From positions 434,001 through 498,000 of the forward strand of contig NZ_FWFR01000003.1 in NCBI RefSeq assembly GCF_900172325.1: DNA of 64,000 nucleotides. The letters run 5' to 3'. The notes under the pieces are model-generated. The model was not told the DNA's origin. It saw only the letters and a list, made by a program, of their open reading frames with translations, and ran no database searches. Origin of the DNA: Oceanibacterium hippocampi. GTDB lineage: Bacteria > Pseudomonadota > Alphaproteobacteria > Sneathiellales > Sneathiellaceae. The position numbers and the translations under genes are program-made. This document shows, in pieces, positions 53,954 through 62,374 of this stretch (positions are counted from its first letter, which is position 1; every line of letters starts with the position of its first letter).

Positions 53954-54745
53954 GTGATCGTCGAGCAGATCTGGACCGGCAACGCCTACCGCAATTTCAA
54001 CTATCTGATCGTCTGCCCGGAAACCGGCGAGGCACTGGCCATCGACCCGCTCGACCACAAGAAGTGCCTGGCCGTGGCGAAGGAGAAGGGCTGGACGATC
54101 CGCCAGGTTCTGAACACCCACGAGCATGGCGATCATATCGGCGGCAACAAGCCGGTTATCGCCGCGACGGACGCCAAGCTTCTCGCCCACAGGAATGCCC
54201 GGGACAAGATCCCCGGGATCGATCGCGGCCTCTCGGCCGGCGACATCATCAAGGTCGGCAAGACCGTCGAGATCGAGGCCCTGGACACGCCGGGCCACAC
54301 GATGAGCCATGTCTGCCTGCTCAGCCATACCGACCAGCCGGCCCTGATCTGCGGCGACACGCTGTTCAATGCCGGCGCCGGAAACTGTCACAACGGCGGC
54401 CATCCGAACGAGCTGTACGACACCTTCGCCAACCAGATCAGCAAGCTCGCCGACAACACGCTGGTCTACCCGGGGCACGAATACCTGGCCAACAATCTCC
54501 AGTTCACGCTCGACCGGGAACCGGACAATGCCCGCGCGAAGACGCTGCTGGCCGAGGCCGAGACCCAGGACCCGGAAAAGGCGCTGGTGACCACTCTGGC
54601 GCTGGAAAAGGAAATCAATACCTTCCTGCGGCTGCGAAACCCGGGCGTCATCGCCAGGATCCGGGAATCCTTTCCCGACCTGCCGGACGCCCCCGACCCG
54701 CGCACCGTTTTCGTCAAGCTGCGCGAACTCCGGAACAGCTGGTAA
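53954..54745 (+). CDS. gloB: Hydroxyacylglutathione hydrolase (glyoxalase II)
   Basis: A 263-residue metallo-beta-lactamase-fold enzyme. THEHGDHIGGN (His56, His58, Asp60, His61) binds the first metal; DTPGHTMSHVCLL and GDTLFNAGAGN the second. The C-terminal all-helical domain (YPGHEYLANNLQF and FVKLRELRNSW) is the glyoxalase II glutathione-binding part. It hydrolyses S-lactoylglutathione to lactate. GTG at 53954 follows GAGGAG. Single gene. Confidence 0.93.
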   Translation: MIVEQIWTGNAYRNFNYLIVCPETGEALAIDPLDHKKCLAVAKEKGWTIRQVLNTHEHGDHIGGNKPVIAATDAKLLAHRNARDKIPGIDRGLSAGDIIKVGKTVEIEALDTPGHTMSHVCLLSHTDQPALICGDTLFNAGAGNCHNGGHPNELYDTFANQISKLADNTLVYPGHEYLANNLQFTLDREPDNARAKTLLAEAETQDPEKALVTTLALEKEINTFLRLRNPGVIARIRESFPDLPDAPDPRTVFVKLRELRNSW

Positions 54746-54814
54746 GCGTGCAGGCCCGGGCGGCGGACGGCAGCCTCCGGGCCCGCCCCGCCGGGCTTGA
54801 TGACAACAGCCGGG

Positions 54815-55594
54815 TCAGCTGCCAGCCTTTCCCCGCAGCTGCCCTATTCCGTCGCTGAGGCCGTTCGCGAGCAGGCCGATGTCGTAGGAATAGGACACCA
54901 TGTTGAAGCCCTGTCGCATCCAGTCCCGCGCGATCTCGACCGTGGGCGCCATGCAGGCCGCGAACTTCCCGTGCGCCTTGCAGGCAGCGAGCAGCGACTG
55001 GACCGCCGCGTCGATCCTCGGATGATCGACCTGCCCGGGGATCCCGAGCGAGAGCGAAAGGTCGAACTGGCCGAGATGGGCGCCGTGTATGCCGTCGACC
55101 GACATGATCTCGTCAACGTTGGCGACCCCCTTTTCCGTTTCGATCATCGCGAGCACGATGGTTCGGTCCTCGGCGATCCGCATTTTCTCCGCGACGTCAC
55201 CCGGCGCGTAGTCGTCATGCGCGCCGCCGAACATGGCACCGCGCACGCCGCGCGGCGCATAGCGCGTCCAGGAGACGATTTCTTCGGCCTCGGCGCGGGA
55301 TTCGACCATCGGCAGCATCAGTCCCATCGCGCCGAGATCGAGCAGGCGCGAGACGAACTGGTACTGCTTGCCCGGCGGCCTGACGATCGGGACCAGCCCG
55401 AGACCCCGGCCATAGGCGAACTGGCGCTTCATCTCTTCCATCGAGATGCCGCTGTGTTCCATGTCGTAGAGCGCGAACTCGGCGCCGGCGGCGCTCAGGA
55501 TTGCCGGCAGGCCGGGCGATACCAGTTCGAAAACCATCGTTCCGAAGGCGGTTTCGCCGCGCTGCAGCTTCTGCTTGACGGGATTGTCTCTCAT
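54815..55594 (-). CDS. HpcH/HpaI family aldolase
   Basis: A 259-residue metal-dependent class II pyruvate aldolase. EFALYDMEHSGISMEEMKRQFAY, RPPGKQYQFVSRLLDLGAMGLMLPMVESRAEAEEIV and APRGVRGAMFG match the family, whose members cleave 4-hydroxy-2-oxo-acids to pyruvate and an aldehyde. It lies directly downstream of the dioxygenase gene and TRAP operon, same strand, 8 bases apart. The aldol substrate is inferred only to be a 4-hydroxy-2-oxo acid. Confidence 0.88.
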   Translation of the reverse strand: MRDNPVKQKLQRGETAFGTMVFELVSPGLPAILSAAGAEFALYDMEHSGISMEEMKRQFAYGRGLGLVPIVRPPGKQYQFVSRLLDLGAMGLMLPMVESRAEAEEIVSWTRYAPRGVRGAMFGGAHDDYAPGDVAEKMRIAEDRTIVLAMIETEKGVANVDEIMSVDGIHGAHLGQFDLSLSLGIPGQVDHPRIDAAVQSLLAACKAHGKFAACMAPTVEIARDWMRQGFNMVSYSYDIGLLANGLSDGIGQLRGKAGS

Positions 55595-55602
55595 TTCTTC
55601 CT

Positions 55603-56409
55603 CTATTTGGCCGCGTTGTCCCGATAGCGAAGCAGGCAGTCCTCGCCGAGCGGCAGAATCGGGGAAAAGTCGCGCGCCGCCAGGTATTCCGGCCTCTTGA
55701 AGCTACGCCCGCAATTATCGACGGAACAGACGTTGAGATAGAGGATCACCCGGCGCAGCGGCGTGATGTTGACGGTCGAGCCATGCACCACGTTCATGTT
55801 CATGAACAACACCGATCCGGCCGGCCCGGTGATCGCTTCCAGGCCCTGCTCCCGGACCAGCCGTTCCAGTGTCTCCAGCGGAATGTCGTAGCGATACTTC
55901 GCCGCCGCCGAATGGTCCTCGGCATCGCGGTTTACCCGTGCCTCCTGGACGATACCGATCTTCTGCGTCCGCGGCACCAGCATCAGCGGCGCGTTGCAGG
56001 CGGTGACCTCGTCCAGAAGGATCGAGATCATCAGCCCGTCGGGTTCCGGCACGCCGTCGACACGATTGTAGGTGCCGAAGTCCTGGTGCCAGTCGACGAT
56101 GGCGCCGCCCATCTGCTTCACGTTGACCCGTGACTGGTGGACGTAGATCTGCTTGCCGAGAAGCTGCTCCGCAGGCCCCACCAGTCCGGGGTGCCGGGAA
56201 AGCGTGCCGAAACGCTCATCCAGCAGATGCATCCCGTAAACGACATGCGGCTTGCCGTCCTTCTCCCGCATGACTTCGGGGCCATCGTGCCGGCCCAGGT
56301 CTTTCACCGCGGCATCGAGAACCTCGAGCTCCGGCGCGCTCAGGACCCCGGGAACGAGGACGTAGCCCTTGTCCCGGTACTCCGCGATCTGTTCCTCTGT
56401 GAGATGCAT
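55603..56409 (-). CDS. Phytanoyl-CoA dioxygenase (PhyH) family Fe(II)/2-oxoglutarate oxygenase
   Basis: A 268-residue non-haem oxygenase. The iron ligands are His108 and Asp110 (WHQDFGTYNRVDG) and His209 (NVVHGSTVN), with Arg219/220 for 2-oxoglutarate. The HQDFGTYNRVDGVPEPDGLM and ACNAPLMLVP segments resemble ectoine-hydroxylase-type members (HSDFxxW..DG..). The ATG at 56409 follows AGGAGCTGATACGC. In this operon it is likely to hydroxylate the imported substrate before aldol cleavage. Confidence 0.88.
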   Translation of the reverse strand: MHLTEEQIAEYRDKGYVLVPGVLSAPELEVLDAAVKDLGRHDGPEVMREKDGKPHVVYGMHLLDERFGTLSRHPGLVGPAEQLLGKQIYVHQSRVNVKQMGGAIVDWHQDFGTYNRVDGVPEPDGLMISILLDEVTACNAPLMLVPRTQKIGIVQEARVNRDAEDHSAAAKYRYDIPLETLERLVREQGLEAITGPAGSVLFMNMNVVHGSTVNITPLRRVILYLNVCSVDNCGRSFKRPEYLAARDFSPILPLGEDCLLRYRDNAAK

Positions 56410-56453
56410 GCGTATCAGCTCCTGTTGGGATTTCCGGAGGCGCTCGTTCGGTG

Positions 56454-57758
56454 TCAGCGACCCACGAACCAGAGTGCCAGGGGCGGCCAGAACAGCAGCA
56501 CCCCGAGCGCGACTGCCTGCAAGGCGATGAAAGGGGCGAGACCGGCGAAGATCTCCTGCAGCGTGATGTCCGGTGGCGCGACACTCTTCAGAAAGAATGC
56601 CGCCGGGCCGAACGGCGGACTCAGGTAAGCCATCTGGACGTTGACGCAGAACAGGACGCCGAACCACACGGGGTCGAACCCCAGCTGGCTGACCAGCGGC
56701 ACGAAGATCGGCATCGTCAGCAGGCAGATGCCGATCCAGTCCATCACCATGCCGAGCGCAAAGACGATCAACATCATCACCGCGATGATGCCGAGCGGGC
56801 CGATGGGCAGGTTCGTCATGAGGTCGCCGACGAAGCGGGTTCCACCGATCAGGCCGTAGACGCCGATCAGGGCGCTGGCGCCGAAGGTCAGCCAGAGGAT
56901 CGTGCCGCAGACGCGCATCGTCTGCTTCAGGCTGTCGATCAGCAGACCGGAAGTCAGTGCCCGACGCACCGCGGCGCAGACCATCGCGCCCGCGACGCCG
57001 ACGGCGGCCGCTTCGCTGACCGAGGCGATCCCCATGTAGATGCTGCCCAGCACGACGCCGACCACGCCGAGCGGCAGGACCAGCCCCTTCAGGTGGACGA
57101 TCTTCTCGCGGAAGCTGAGCGTGGAGCCGATGTCGGATGGCGGGCCGAGCGAGGGGTTCAGCGTACAGCGCACCCAAATGTAGCCGAGATAGAGAAACGC
57201 GAGCAGCAGACCCGGTCCGATCGCCGCGAGGAAAAGATCCCCGATGGAAACGCTCGCAGTCAGACCGTAGATGATCAGCACGAGCGATGGCGGGATCATC
57301 GTGCCGAGCGATCCGCCGGCGCAGATCGTGCCAATGGCGAGTTTCCGGTCGTACTTGAGGCGCAGCATCTGGGGCAGCGCGACCATCCCGAGCAGCATGA
57401 TCTCGCCGCCGACGATGCCGGTCATGGCCGCCATGACGACGGCGGCGATCATGGTCTGCAATGCCACGCCGCCTTTGAGCCGCCCGGACCAGACATGCAT
57501 GGCGTCGTACAATTCCTGCGCCACCCCGGCCTTTTCCAGGATCGCCGCCATCAGCACGAACATCGGCACCGCGACCAGCGCGTAGCTGTCGACCGTCGTG
57601 TAGATCCGGCTGGCAATGAGCGGCAGCGCGTTCGGACCGAAGGTCAGGAGGGCCGTGACCACGGCAACCGAGCCGGTCACGAATACCAGCGGCACGCCCA
57701 GCATCATGAAGATGACGATCGCCCCGCCCATGAGGGCTGTTATCGTGCCGAGATCCAT
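56454..57758 (-). CDS. dctM: TRAP transporter large permease (DctM)
   Basis: A 434-residue inner-membrane permease of the sodium-coupled TRAP type with about 12 helices. The N-terminus (MDLGTITALMGGAIVIFMMLGVPLVFVTGSVAVVTALLTFG) and the GGEIMLLGMVALPQMLRL and GSLGTMIPPSLVLIIYG motifs are standard. Residues PPFGPAAFFLKSV near the C-terminus form the final gate. It lies 18 bases from dctQ. Confidence 0.92.
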   Translation of the reverse strand: MDLGTITALMGGAIVIFMMLGVPLVFVTGSVAVVTALLTFGPNALPLIASRIYTTVDSYALVAVPMFVLMAAILEKAGVAQELYDAMHVWSGRLKGGVALQTMIAAVVMAAMTGIVGGEIMLLGMVALPQMLRLKYDRKLAIGTICAGGSLGTMIPPSLVLIIYGLTASVSIGDLFLAAIGPGLLLAFLYLGYIWVRCTLNPSLGPPSDIGSTLSFREKIVHLKGLVLPLGVVGVVLGSIYMGIASVSEAAAVGVAGAMVCAAVRRALTSGLLIDSLKQTMRVCGTILWLTFGASALIGVYGLIGGTRFVGDLMTNLPIGPLGIIAVMMLIVFALGMVMDWIGICLLTMPIFVPLVSQLGFDPVWFGVLFCVNVQMAYLSPPFGPAAFFLKSVAPPDITLQEIFAGLAPFIALQAVALGVLLFWPPLALWFVGR

Positions 57759-57776
57759 CTGCCGGAACTGCCCTGT

Positions 57777-58262
57777 CTAACGGGGTTTGTTGCGTTGCTG
57801 CACCAGGAGCAGCACCGCCATGAGGGCCGCGATGACAACGATCAGCGGCTTCAGGATCGCCGGGGTCGGCGAATTGAAGGCGGTCCGCGTGCTGTGCCAG
57901 TTGGAGAGCGCCTCCCAGGCGTGCGACCAGCCGCCCCAGACGATCGCCAGCAGGAAGACCAGTCCGAGCAACAGGCTGAGAAGATCAACCGCCCGCCGCG
58001 CCGAGGGCGGCAGGCGGTCTCTCAGAACGGTGACCTGGATATGCTCGTTTCGCGCCAAGGCATAGAGGCCGCTCACGACGAAACAGCAGGCGCTGAGCAG
58101 CACCGTGAGTTCATGCACCCAGGATGTCGGCGCATCGAAACCGTAGCGAAGCGCGACCTCGTAAACCGAAATGATCACGGCGACGAGGAACAGCGGCGAC
58201 ATCCATTCGCCAAGCATTTCCGCGAAGCGCGTCAACGGGTCGCTTTTTCGATTCGCATCCAA
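57777..58262 (-). CDS. dctQ: TRAP transporter small permease (DctQ)
   Basis: A 161-residue protein with four helices. The segment ALRYGFDAPTSWVHELTVLLSACCFVVSGLYALARNEHIQVTVLRDRLP shows the DctQ hallmark (E near HELT, R-N-E-H-I-x-V). It forms the membrane heterodimer with DctM. It begins 24 bases after dctP. Confidence 0.9.
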   Translation of the reverse strand: MDANRKSDPLTRFAEMLGEWMSPLFLVAVIISVYEVALRYGFDAPTSWVHELTVLLSACCFVVSGLYALARNEHIQVTVLRDRLPPSARRAVDLLSLLLGLVFLLAIVWGGWSHAWEALSNWHSTRTAFNSPTPAILKPLIVVIAALMAVLLLVQQRNKPR

Positions 58263-58286
58263 GGCGGTAACTCTGGTGCCGCCCGG

Positions 58287-59342
58287 TTACGACAGCAGGC
58301 CGATCTGTTTCAGGAACGTGGTCTGGCTGTCGACGATCTTTCTCGCCATCGGCGAATCCGCCGCGAGTTCCTGCCAGATATCCGACGCGGCCTCGCGGAA
58401 CTTCCGGCGCTCTTCCATCGGCCAGTCGATCAGTTCCAGCCCGCGATCCTTCGCGGTCTGCGCGATCTTCTGATCCTCGATCATCAGTCGCTGATACATG
58501 TCACGGCCGAAATCGCGCGTCGCGACGACAAGGATCGACTTGAGATCGTCCGGCAGAGCGTTCCAGCGATCCATGTTGACCACGATGTCGGTCGCCGGCA
58601 TCGAGTGGAAGCCCGGATAGAGCGCGTAAGGCGCGACCTTTTCGAAGCCCAGGTCGACGTTCATCGAGAGAGTGCCCCAGTCCGTCGCGTCGAGGACGCC
58701 GCGTTCGAGCGAGGTATAGACCTCGCCGCCCGGCAGGTTGACCGGGGCGCCGCCGAAATGCTGCAGGATCTTGCTCACGGCACCGGTCGGGGCCCGCATC
58801 TTGACGCCCTTCAGATCGCTGACGCCGCGGATCGGGACCTTGCTCGGGATCGATTCCATGCCGTGCCAGACGAGGCCCGCATGATAGGTGCCATGCGCCG
58901 CGTAGAGCTCCCGGGCCAGTTCCTTGCCGCCGCCATACTCGTACCAGGCCTGCATCTGGTCCGGGCGCTCGTAGGCACCCGCCAGATCGCCGAGCATCAC
59001 GAAGGCGATGTCCTTCTGGGCGACATATCCGCCGCCACCGTTCTGGCCGTCGAGGATGCCGTTCTGAACCGCGTCGTAGAGTTCCAGGGCGCCGACGACG
59101 GAGCCGCCCGCCAGCGGCTCGATCGTCAGGCGTCCGCCACTCATCTCGCCGACGTTCGTGCAGAATGCCTTGAAGATCTCCATGTTGATGGAGCCGGCGG
59201 CCCAGAGGGTCTGGAAACGCCAGCTGAACTGGGCCTCCGCCTTCGCCGAGCCGGCCCCGAGGCCGAGCGCGATCGGCGCTGCGCCACTGGCGATCATGAA
59301 GCGGCGGCGACCCTTGGAAACAGATTTCTCAGTCAATGTCAT
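58287..59342 (-). CDS. dctP: TRAP transporter periplasmic substrate-binding protein (DctP family)
   Basis: A 351-residue receptor. The N-terminal SKGRRRFMIASGAAPIALG is a twin-arginine signal, so the mature protein is folded before export. The start of the mature part (FSWRFQTLWAAGSINMEIFKAFC) and GGSVVGALELYDAVQNGILDG resemble the TakP branch, which binds 2-oxo acids through a sodium ion. The ATG at 59342 abuts GGGAGGG without a spacer, and a TTG six bases on would have ideal spacing, so the true start is uncertain. Confidence 0.9.
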   Translation of the reverse strand: MTLTEKSVSKGRRRFMIASGAAPIALGLGAGSAKAEAQFSWRFQTLWAAGSINMEIFKAFCTNVGEMSGGRLTIEPLAGGSVVGALELYDAVQNGILDGQNGGGGYVAQKDIAFVMLGDLAGAYERPDQMQAWYEYGGGKELARELYAAHGTYHAGLVWHGMESIPSKVPIRGVSDLKGVKMRAPTGAVSKILQHFGGAPVNLPGGEVYTSLERGVLDATDWGTLSMNVDLGFEKVAPYALYPGFHSMPATDIVVNMDRWNALPDDLKSILVVATRDFGRDMYQRLMIEDQKIAQTAKDRGLELIDWPMEERRKFREAASDIWQELAADSPMARKIVDSQTTFLKQIGLLS

Positions 59343-59433
59343 CCCTCCCTGGAGTTTTTTTGTTTCTGGCTGGCGGGTCTCGGACCCGCGCCGGAGCCGA
59401 GGGACTCTAGCGGCTCCCTGAAAGGCCGGCATC

Positions 59434-59450
59434 ACCCGAACGGGTTACCC
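59434..59450. promoter_or_regulatory. Nested inverted repeats between dctP and the LuxR-type gene
   Basis: ACCCG-AA-CGGGT (59434-59445) and GGGT-T-ACCC (59442-59450) share the GGGT half-site. Three alternating ACCC/GGGT half-sites lie in the 186-base divergent gap, about 80-95 bases from the LuxR-type start. They could be the regulator's binding site; short GC-rich palindromes arise by chance, so confidence is low. Confidence 0.35.
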
Positions 59451-59528
59451 ACGAGCGCGCGGCCTTGTGCGGACCTCCTGATTGCCCCATGCTCGGCTGT
59501 TCTCAGTGTTCATGAGGAGACCGCCATC

Positions 59529-60656
59529 GTGCAGTTGCCCGACCGCCTGGTGGAGCGCATCTACGATGCCAGCGTCTTGGACGCCGCTTGGTCGGACGTT
59601 GTGCCCGCGATAGCGGACCTCTGTGGCGCACGCAGCGCCGTCATCCTGGTCAATGACAGGGTTACGGGAGAATTGTCCTTCGCCGACGAGTTCGGCGTCG
59701 GAACCGAGTATCGCCGCGCCTATCTCCAGGACCTCCGGCAGGACGACCTGCGTCTCGACGACCTCGTCCAGCAGCCGCTCGGAACCGTGCGAACCGACAC
59801 GATGATTCCCCGCTATGCCGCCTACCGGCAGAGCCGGGCCTATCGCGAACTGTACAAGAAGCTGGGCACGGAGCATGCCCTCGGTGCCTTCATTTTCAGC
59901 GACGGCCGTCGATCCTATGGCCTGCGGGTTTTCCGCTCCGAGAATGAAGGCGCGTTCGGCAGCGCCGAGATCGAGCGCTACCAGGGGCTTCTCCCGCACC
60001 TGGCGCGGGTCTTCCGGATCCGCAGCCTTCACCAGCGCGAGCGTGACCTTGCCTCGCGGTTGCAACACGTTCTGGATGTCCTGCCCTGGGGCATCTGCCT
60101 GGTCGACGAGGACGGTGCCCTTGCCGCCCATAACGGCATCGCGAAGGAACTGCTCTTCAATGCGGAGCGGCCGCTGGCGACGAAGGTCCGCCGCCTCGCC
60201 GGCGAGGCACTGTCCGAGTGGCGGGTATCGGGCCGGCAGCGCCAGGTTTCGGTTCTGCGCGTCGACGGAAGAAACGATCAGGACGAGACCGCGCGGCTGC
60301 ATGTCCTGATCGAGGTGATCCCGGAGAATTCGACCTGGACAGGAAACGCGGAACCCCTGGTCATGGTGGTGCTCGCCACGCCGGCGCCGGATGCCGAGCG
60401 CCAGGCGGAGAACCTTGCCGCGCTTTACGACCTGACCTGCCGCGAACGGGCGGTCGCCCGGCATCTCCTGTCGGGTCAGCGCATTGCCGCGACCGCGGAA
60501 CTGCTGGACATCGCCTTCGAGACGGCCCGCAGCCATCTTCGGAGCATCTTCGCGAAGACCGGGGTTTCGCGGCAGACCGACCTGGTGCGTATCGGGCTGA
60601 GCACGCCGGCGATAGCCGGATCGCGGCCACCGGAAAGCGACCTGATCGATCACTAG
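59529..60656 (+). CDS. LuxR-type (GerE HTH) transcriptional regulator
   Basis: A 375-residue protein. The C-terminal HTH (LTCRERAVARHLLSGQRIAATAELLDIAFETARSHLRSIFAKTGVSRQTDLV) is a LuxR/GerE domain; the N-terminal 200 residues look like a PAS/GAF-type sensor without a phosphorylatable receiver. GTG at 59529 follows GAGGAG. The frame is open for more than 1000 codons upstream, but this is the antisense shadow of dctPQM. Placement opposite the TRAP operon suggests it controls that operon. Confidence 0.85.
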   Translation: MQLPDRLVERIYDASVLDAAWSDVVPAIADLCGARSAVILVNDRVTGELSFADEFGVGTEYRRAYLQDLRQDDLRLDDLVQQPLGTVRTDTMIPRYAAYRQSRAYRELYKKLGTEHALGAFIFSDGRRSYGLRVFRSENEGAFGSAEIERYQGLLPHLARVFRIRSLHQRERDLASRLQHVLDVLPWGICLVDEDGALAAHNGIAKELLFNAERPLATKVRRLAGEALSEWRVSGRQRQVSVLRVDGRNDQDETARLHVLIEVIPENSTWTGNAEPLVMVVLATPAPDAERQAENLAALYDLTCRERAVARHLLSGQRIAATAELLDIAFETARSHLRSIFAKTGVSRQTDLVRIGLSTPAIAGSRPPESDLIDH

Positions 60657-60657
60657 T

Positions 60658-60679
60658 CGATGGCCAGGCCGGGCCATCG
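60658..60679. repeat. Perfect 8-base inverted repeat directly after the LuxR-type gene
   Basis: CGATGGCC-AGGCCG-GGCCATCG starts one base after the TAG stop codon (60654-60656). It forms a stable hairpin but lacks a T-run, so it may be a terminator without a U-tract or an mRNA 3' protective element. The rest of 60657-60783, up to the tRNA, shows nothing else. Confidence 0.5.
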
Positions 60680-60783
60680 CCAATGACCGGCTCGGCCCGC
60701 CTGTCCAGCAGTCGGCGGTCGTGATTGCGTCTATTGAAGGATCGGGCAGCGGGCCTCGGCCCCGGCATGACCCGAAAGATCGA

Positions 60784-60858
60784 TGGCGTCCCCTAGGGGA
60801 ATCGAACCCCTGTTTCCGCCGTGAGAGGGCGATGTCCTGACCGCTAGACGAAGGGGAC
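60784..60858 (-). tRNA. tRNA-Glu (anticodon CTC)
   Basis: On the minus strand GTCCCCT pairs with AGGGGAC (7-base acceptor stem, discriminator G, encoded CCA). D-arm GTCTAGCGGTCAGGAC, anticodon loop CTCTCAC between TCGCC and GGCGG, and T-arm CAGGGGTTCGAATCCCCT are all standard. The anticodon CTC reads GAG (Glu). The 166 bases between it and the next gene (61025) contain only its promoter-side sequence. Confidence 0.95.
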
Positions 60859-61024
60859 GCGGTCGAGGCGCTGTAGATAGCGACAATCGGCGATCGGATC
60901 AAGGGGTTTCCGACAGCCTCGCGGGCCTTCACCCGCTGCGACCGGCCGGATTGTCCGGAGCCGCTTGCGCCTTTCGCCGGGCGACCCGACAATCGGCCGT
61001 TGTCGCCGACCTGGGGGATCCCTT

Positions 61025-62374
61025 ATGCCGTCTGCCGCGAACGACCGCGCGCTCGCCGATGGGCGCCGCCTGCTCCGCCACCTGGCGGCGCGAATCGACT
61101 TTCCCGTGGCGTTCCGGCTCTGGGACGAAAGCGTGATCCCGTTCGACGGAACGGCATCCGGCGCCGATACGGGCGCCGCAGGAGAGCCTCGCCATGTCGT
61201 CCGGATCGCCGGGCCGGACGTCTTCCGCGCGCTTATTCGCCGGCCGGGACTGGAGACCCTGTTCCGGCTCTATGCGACGGGCCGGATCGACATCGAGGGC
61301 CGCGACCTGATCGGCCTGTTCCGCGCCGGCCAGTCCTGGAAACGCGGCCGGCCCTCGCCCGGGAGCCTGATCCGCGGCCTGCCGCTCGGGGCAACCCTCC
61401 GCCTCGCCCTCGGCGGCCGGAGCGACGCGGGACCCGCCGCCGGCCATGTCTATGAAGGCGAGGAAACCGGGCGCGACGCGGCCCGACGCGACAACAGCCG
61501 CTTCATCCAGTTCCATTACGATGTAAGCAACGATTTCTACCGGCTCTTCCTCGATCCGGAGATGCTCTATTCCTGCGCCTATTTCCACGACTGGTCCGAG
61601 CCGCTCGAGCAGGCGCAGAAGAACAAGCTCGACATGATCTGCCGCAAGCTCCGCCTGCGGCCGGGCGAGCGTTTCCTCGACATCGGCTGCGGCTGGGGCG
61701 CGCTGATCTGCCACGCCGCGACCCATTACGGGGTCACCGCCCACGGCGTCACGCTGAGCGAGGCGCAGTTCGAGCATGCCCGGGCGAAGATCGATCGGCT
61801 CGGCCTCGCCGACCGGGTAACGGTCGAGCTCCGCGATTACGCGACCCTTGACGGCGAATGGGACAAGATCGCCTCGATCGGCATGTACGAGCATGTCGGG
61901 ATCGCCAACTACCCGGCCTATTTCAAGAAGCTCCAGCACCTGCTGCGCGACCGTGGCATCCTGCTCAACCACGGCATCACCCGGCGCGCCAAGCGCAAGC
62001 CGAAGACCTTCCGGCGGATCAGCCAGGGCCGGCGGATCATTCTCCGCTACATCTTCCCCGGCTCGGACCTCGACCATATCGGCAATACGCTGGACGTCAT
62101 GGAGACCGCCGGCTTCGAGATCCACGACGTGGAAGGCTGGCGGGAACATTACGCGCTCACCTGCCAGCACTGGTATGAACGGCTCACCGACAATGCCGAC
62201 GCGGCGATCGACGAGATCGGGGCGGAACGCTACCGGATGTGGCTCGCCTACCTCGCGGGCGTCTCGGTCGGTTTCGAGGCGGGGCCGCTCCGCATCTTCC
62301 AGGTCGTCGCCAGCAGCCAGGCGCGCAAGGGACCGTCGGAACTGCCGCCCACCCGGGCCGACCTCTACGCCTGA
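61025..62374 (+). CDS. Cyclopropane-fatty-acyl-phospholipid synthase (CFA), second copy
   Basis: A 449-residue SAM methyltransferase. N-terminal domain (FPVAFRLWDESVIPFDG), then HYDVSNDFYRLFLDPEMLYSCAYFHDW, SAM motif LDIGCGWGALICHAA, the bicarbonate-type region EHVGIANYPAYFKKLQ, and C-terminal HGITRRAKR with WREHYALTCQHWYERL. It is of the longer class and differs clearly from the copy at 51563. ATG at 61025 follows GGGGGAT. Its stop overlaps the convergent threonine-aldolase gene by 10 bases. Confidence 0.9.
   Translation: MPSAANDRALADGRRLLRHLAARIDFPVAFRLWDESVIPFDGTASGADTGAAGEPRHVVRIAGPDVFRALIRRPGLETLFRLYATGRIDIEGRDLIGLFRAGQSWKRGRPSPGSLIRGLPLGATLRLALGGRSDAGPAAGHVYEGEETGRDAARRDNSRFIQFHYDVSNDFYRLFLDPEMLYSCAYFHDWSEPLEQAQKNKLDMICRKLRLRPGERFLDIGCGWGALICHAATHYGVTAHGVTLSEAQFEHARAKIDRLGLADRVTVELRDYATLDGEWDKIASIGMYEHVGIANYPAYFKKLQHLLRDRGILLNHGITRRAKRKPKTFRRISQGRRIILRYIFPGSDLDHIGNTLDVMETAGFEIHDVEGWREHYALTCQHWYERLTDNADAAIDEIGAERYRMWLAYLAGVSVGFEAGPLRIFQVVASSQARKGPSELPPTRADLYA

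Noticed and set aside
54746-54814. Rho-independent terminator between gloB and the aldolase gene
   Set aside because: GGCCCGG/CCGGGCC arms are separated by a long loop and there is no T-run on either side.
56451-59528. An open plus-strand frame of more than 1000 codons leading into the LuxR-type gene
   Set aside because: It lies exactly antisense to dctP, dctQ and dctM, is extremely His/Asp/Arg/Gln-rich with no domain, and arises because GC-rich codon bias leaves one antisense frame free of stops. The GTG at 59529 with its GAGGAG site is the sensible start.
60784-61024. An integrated mobile element at the tRNA-Glu gene
   Set aside because: No repeat of the tRNA 3' end, no integrase gene and no phage-type gene was seen nearby.
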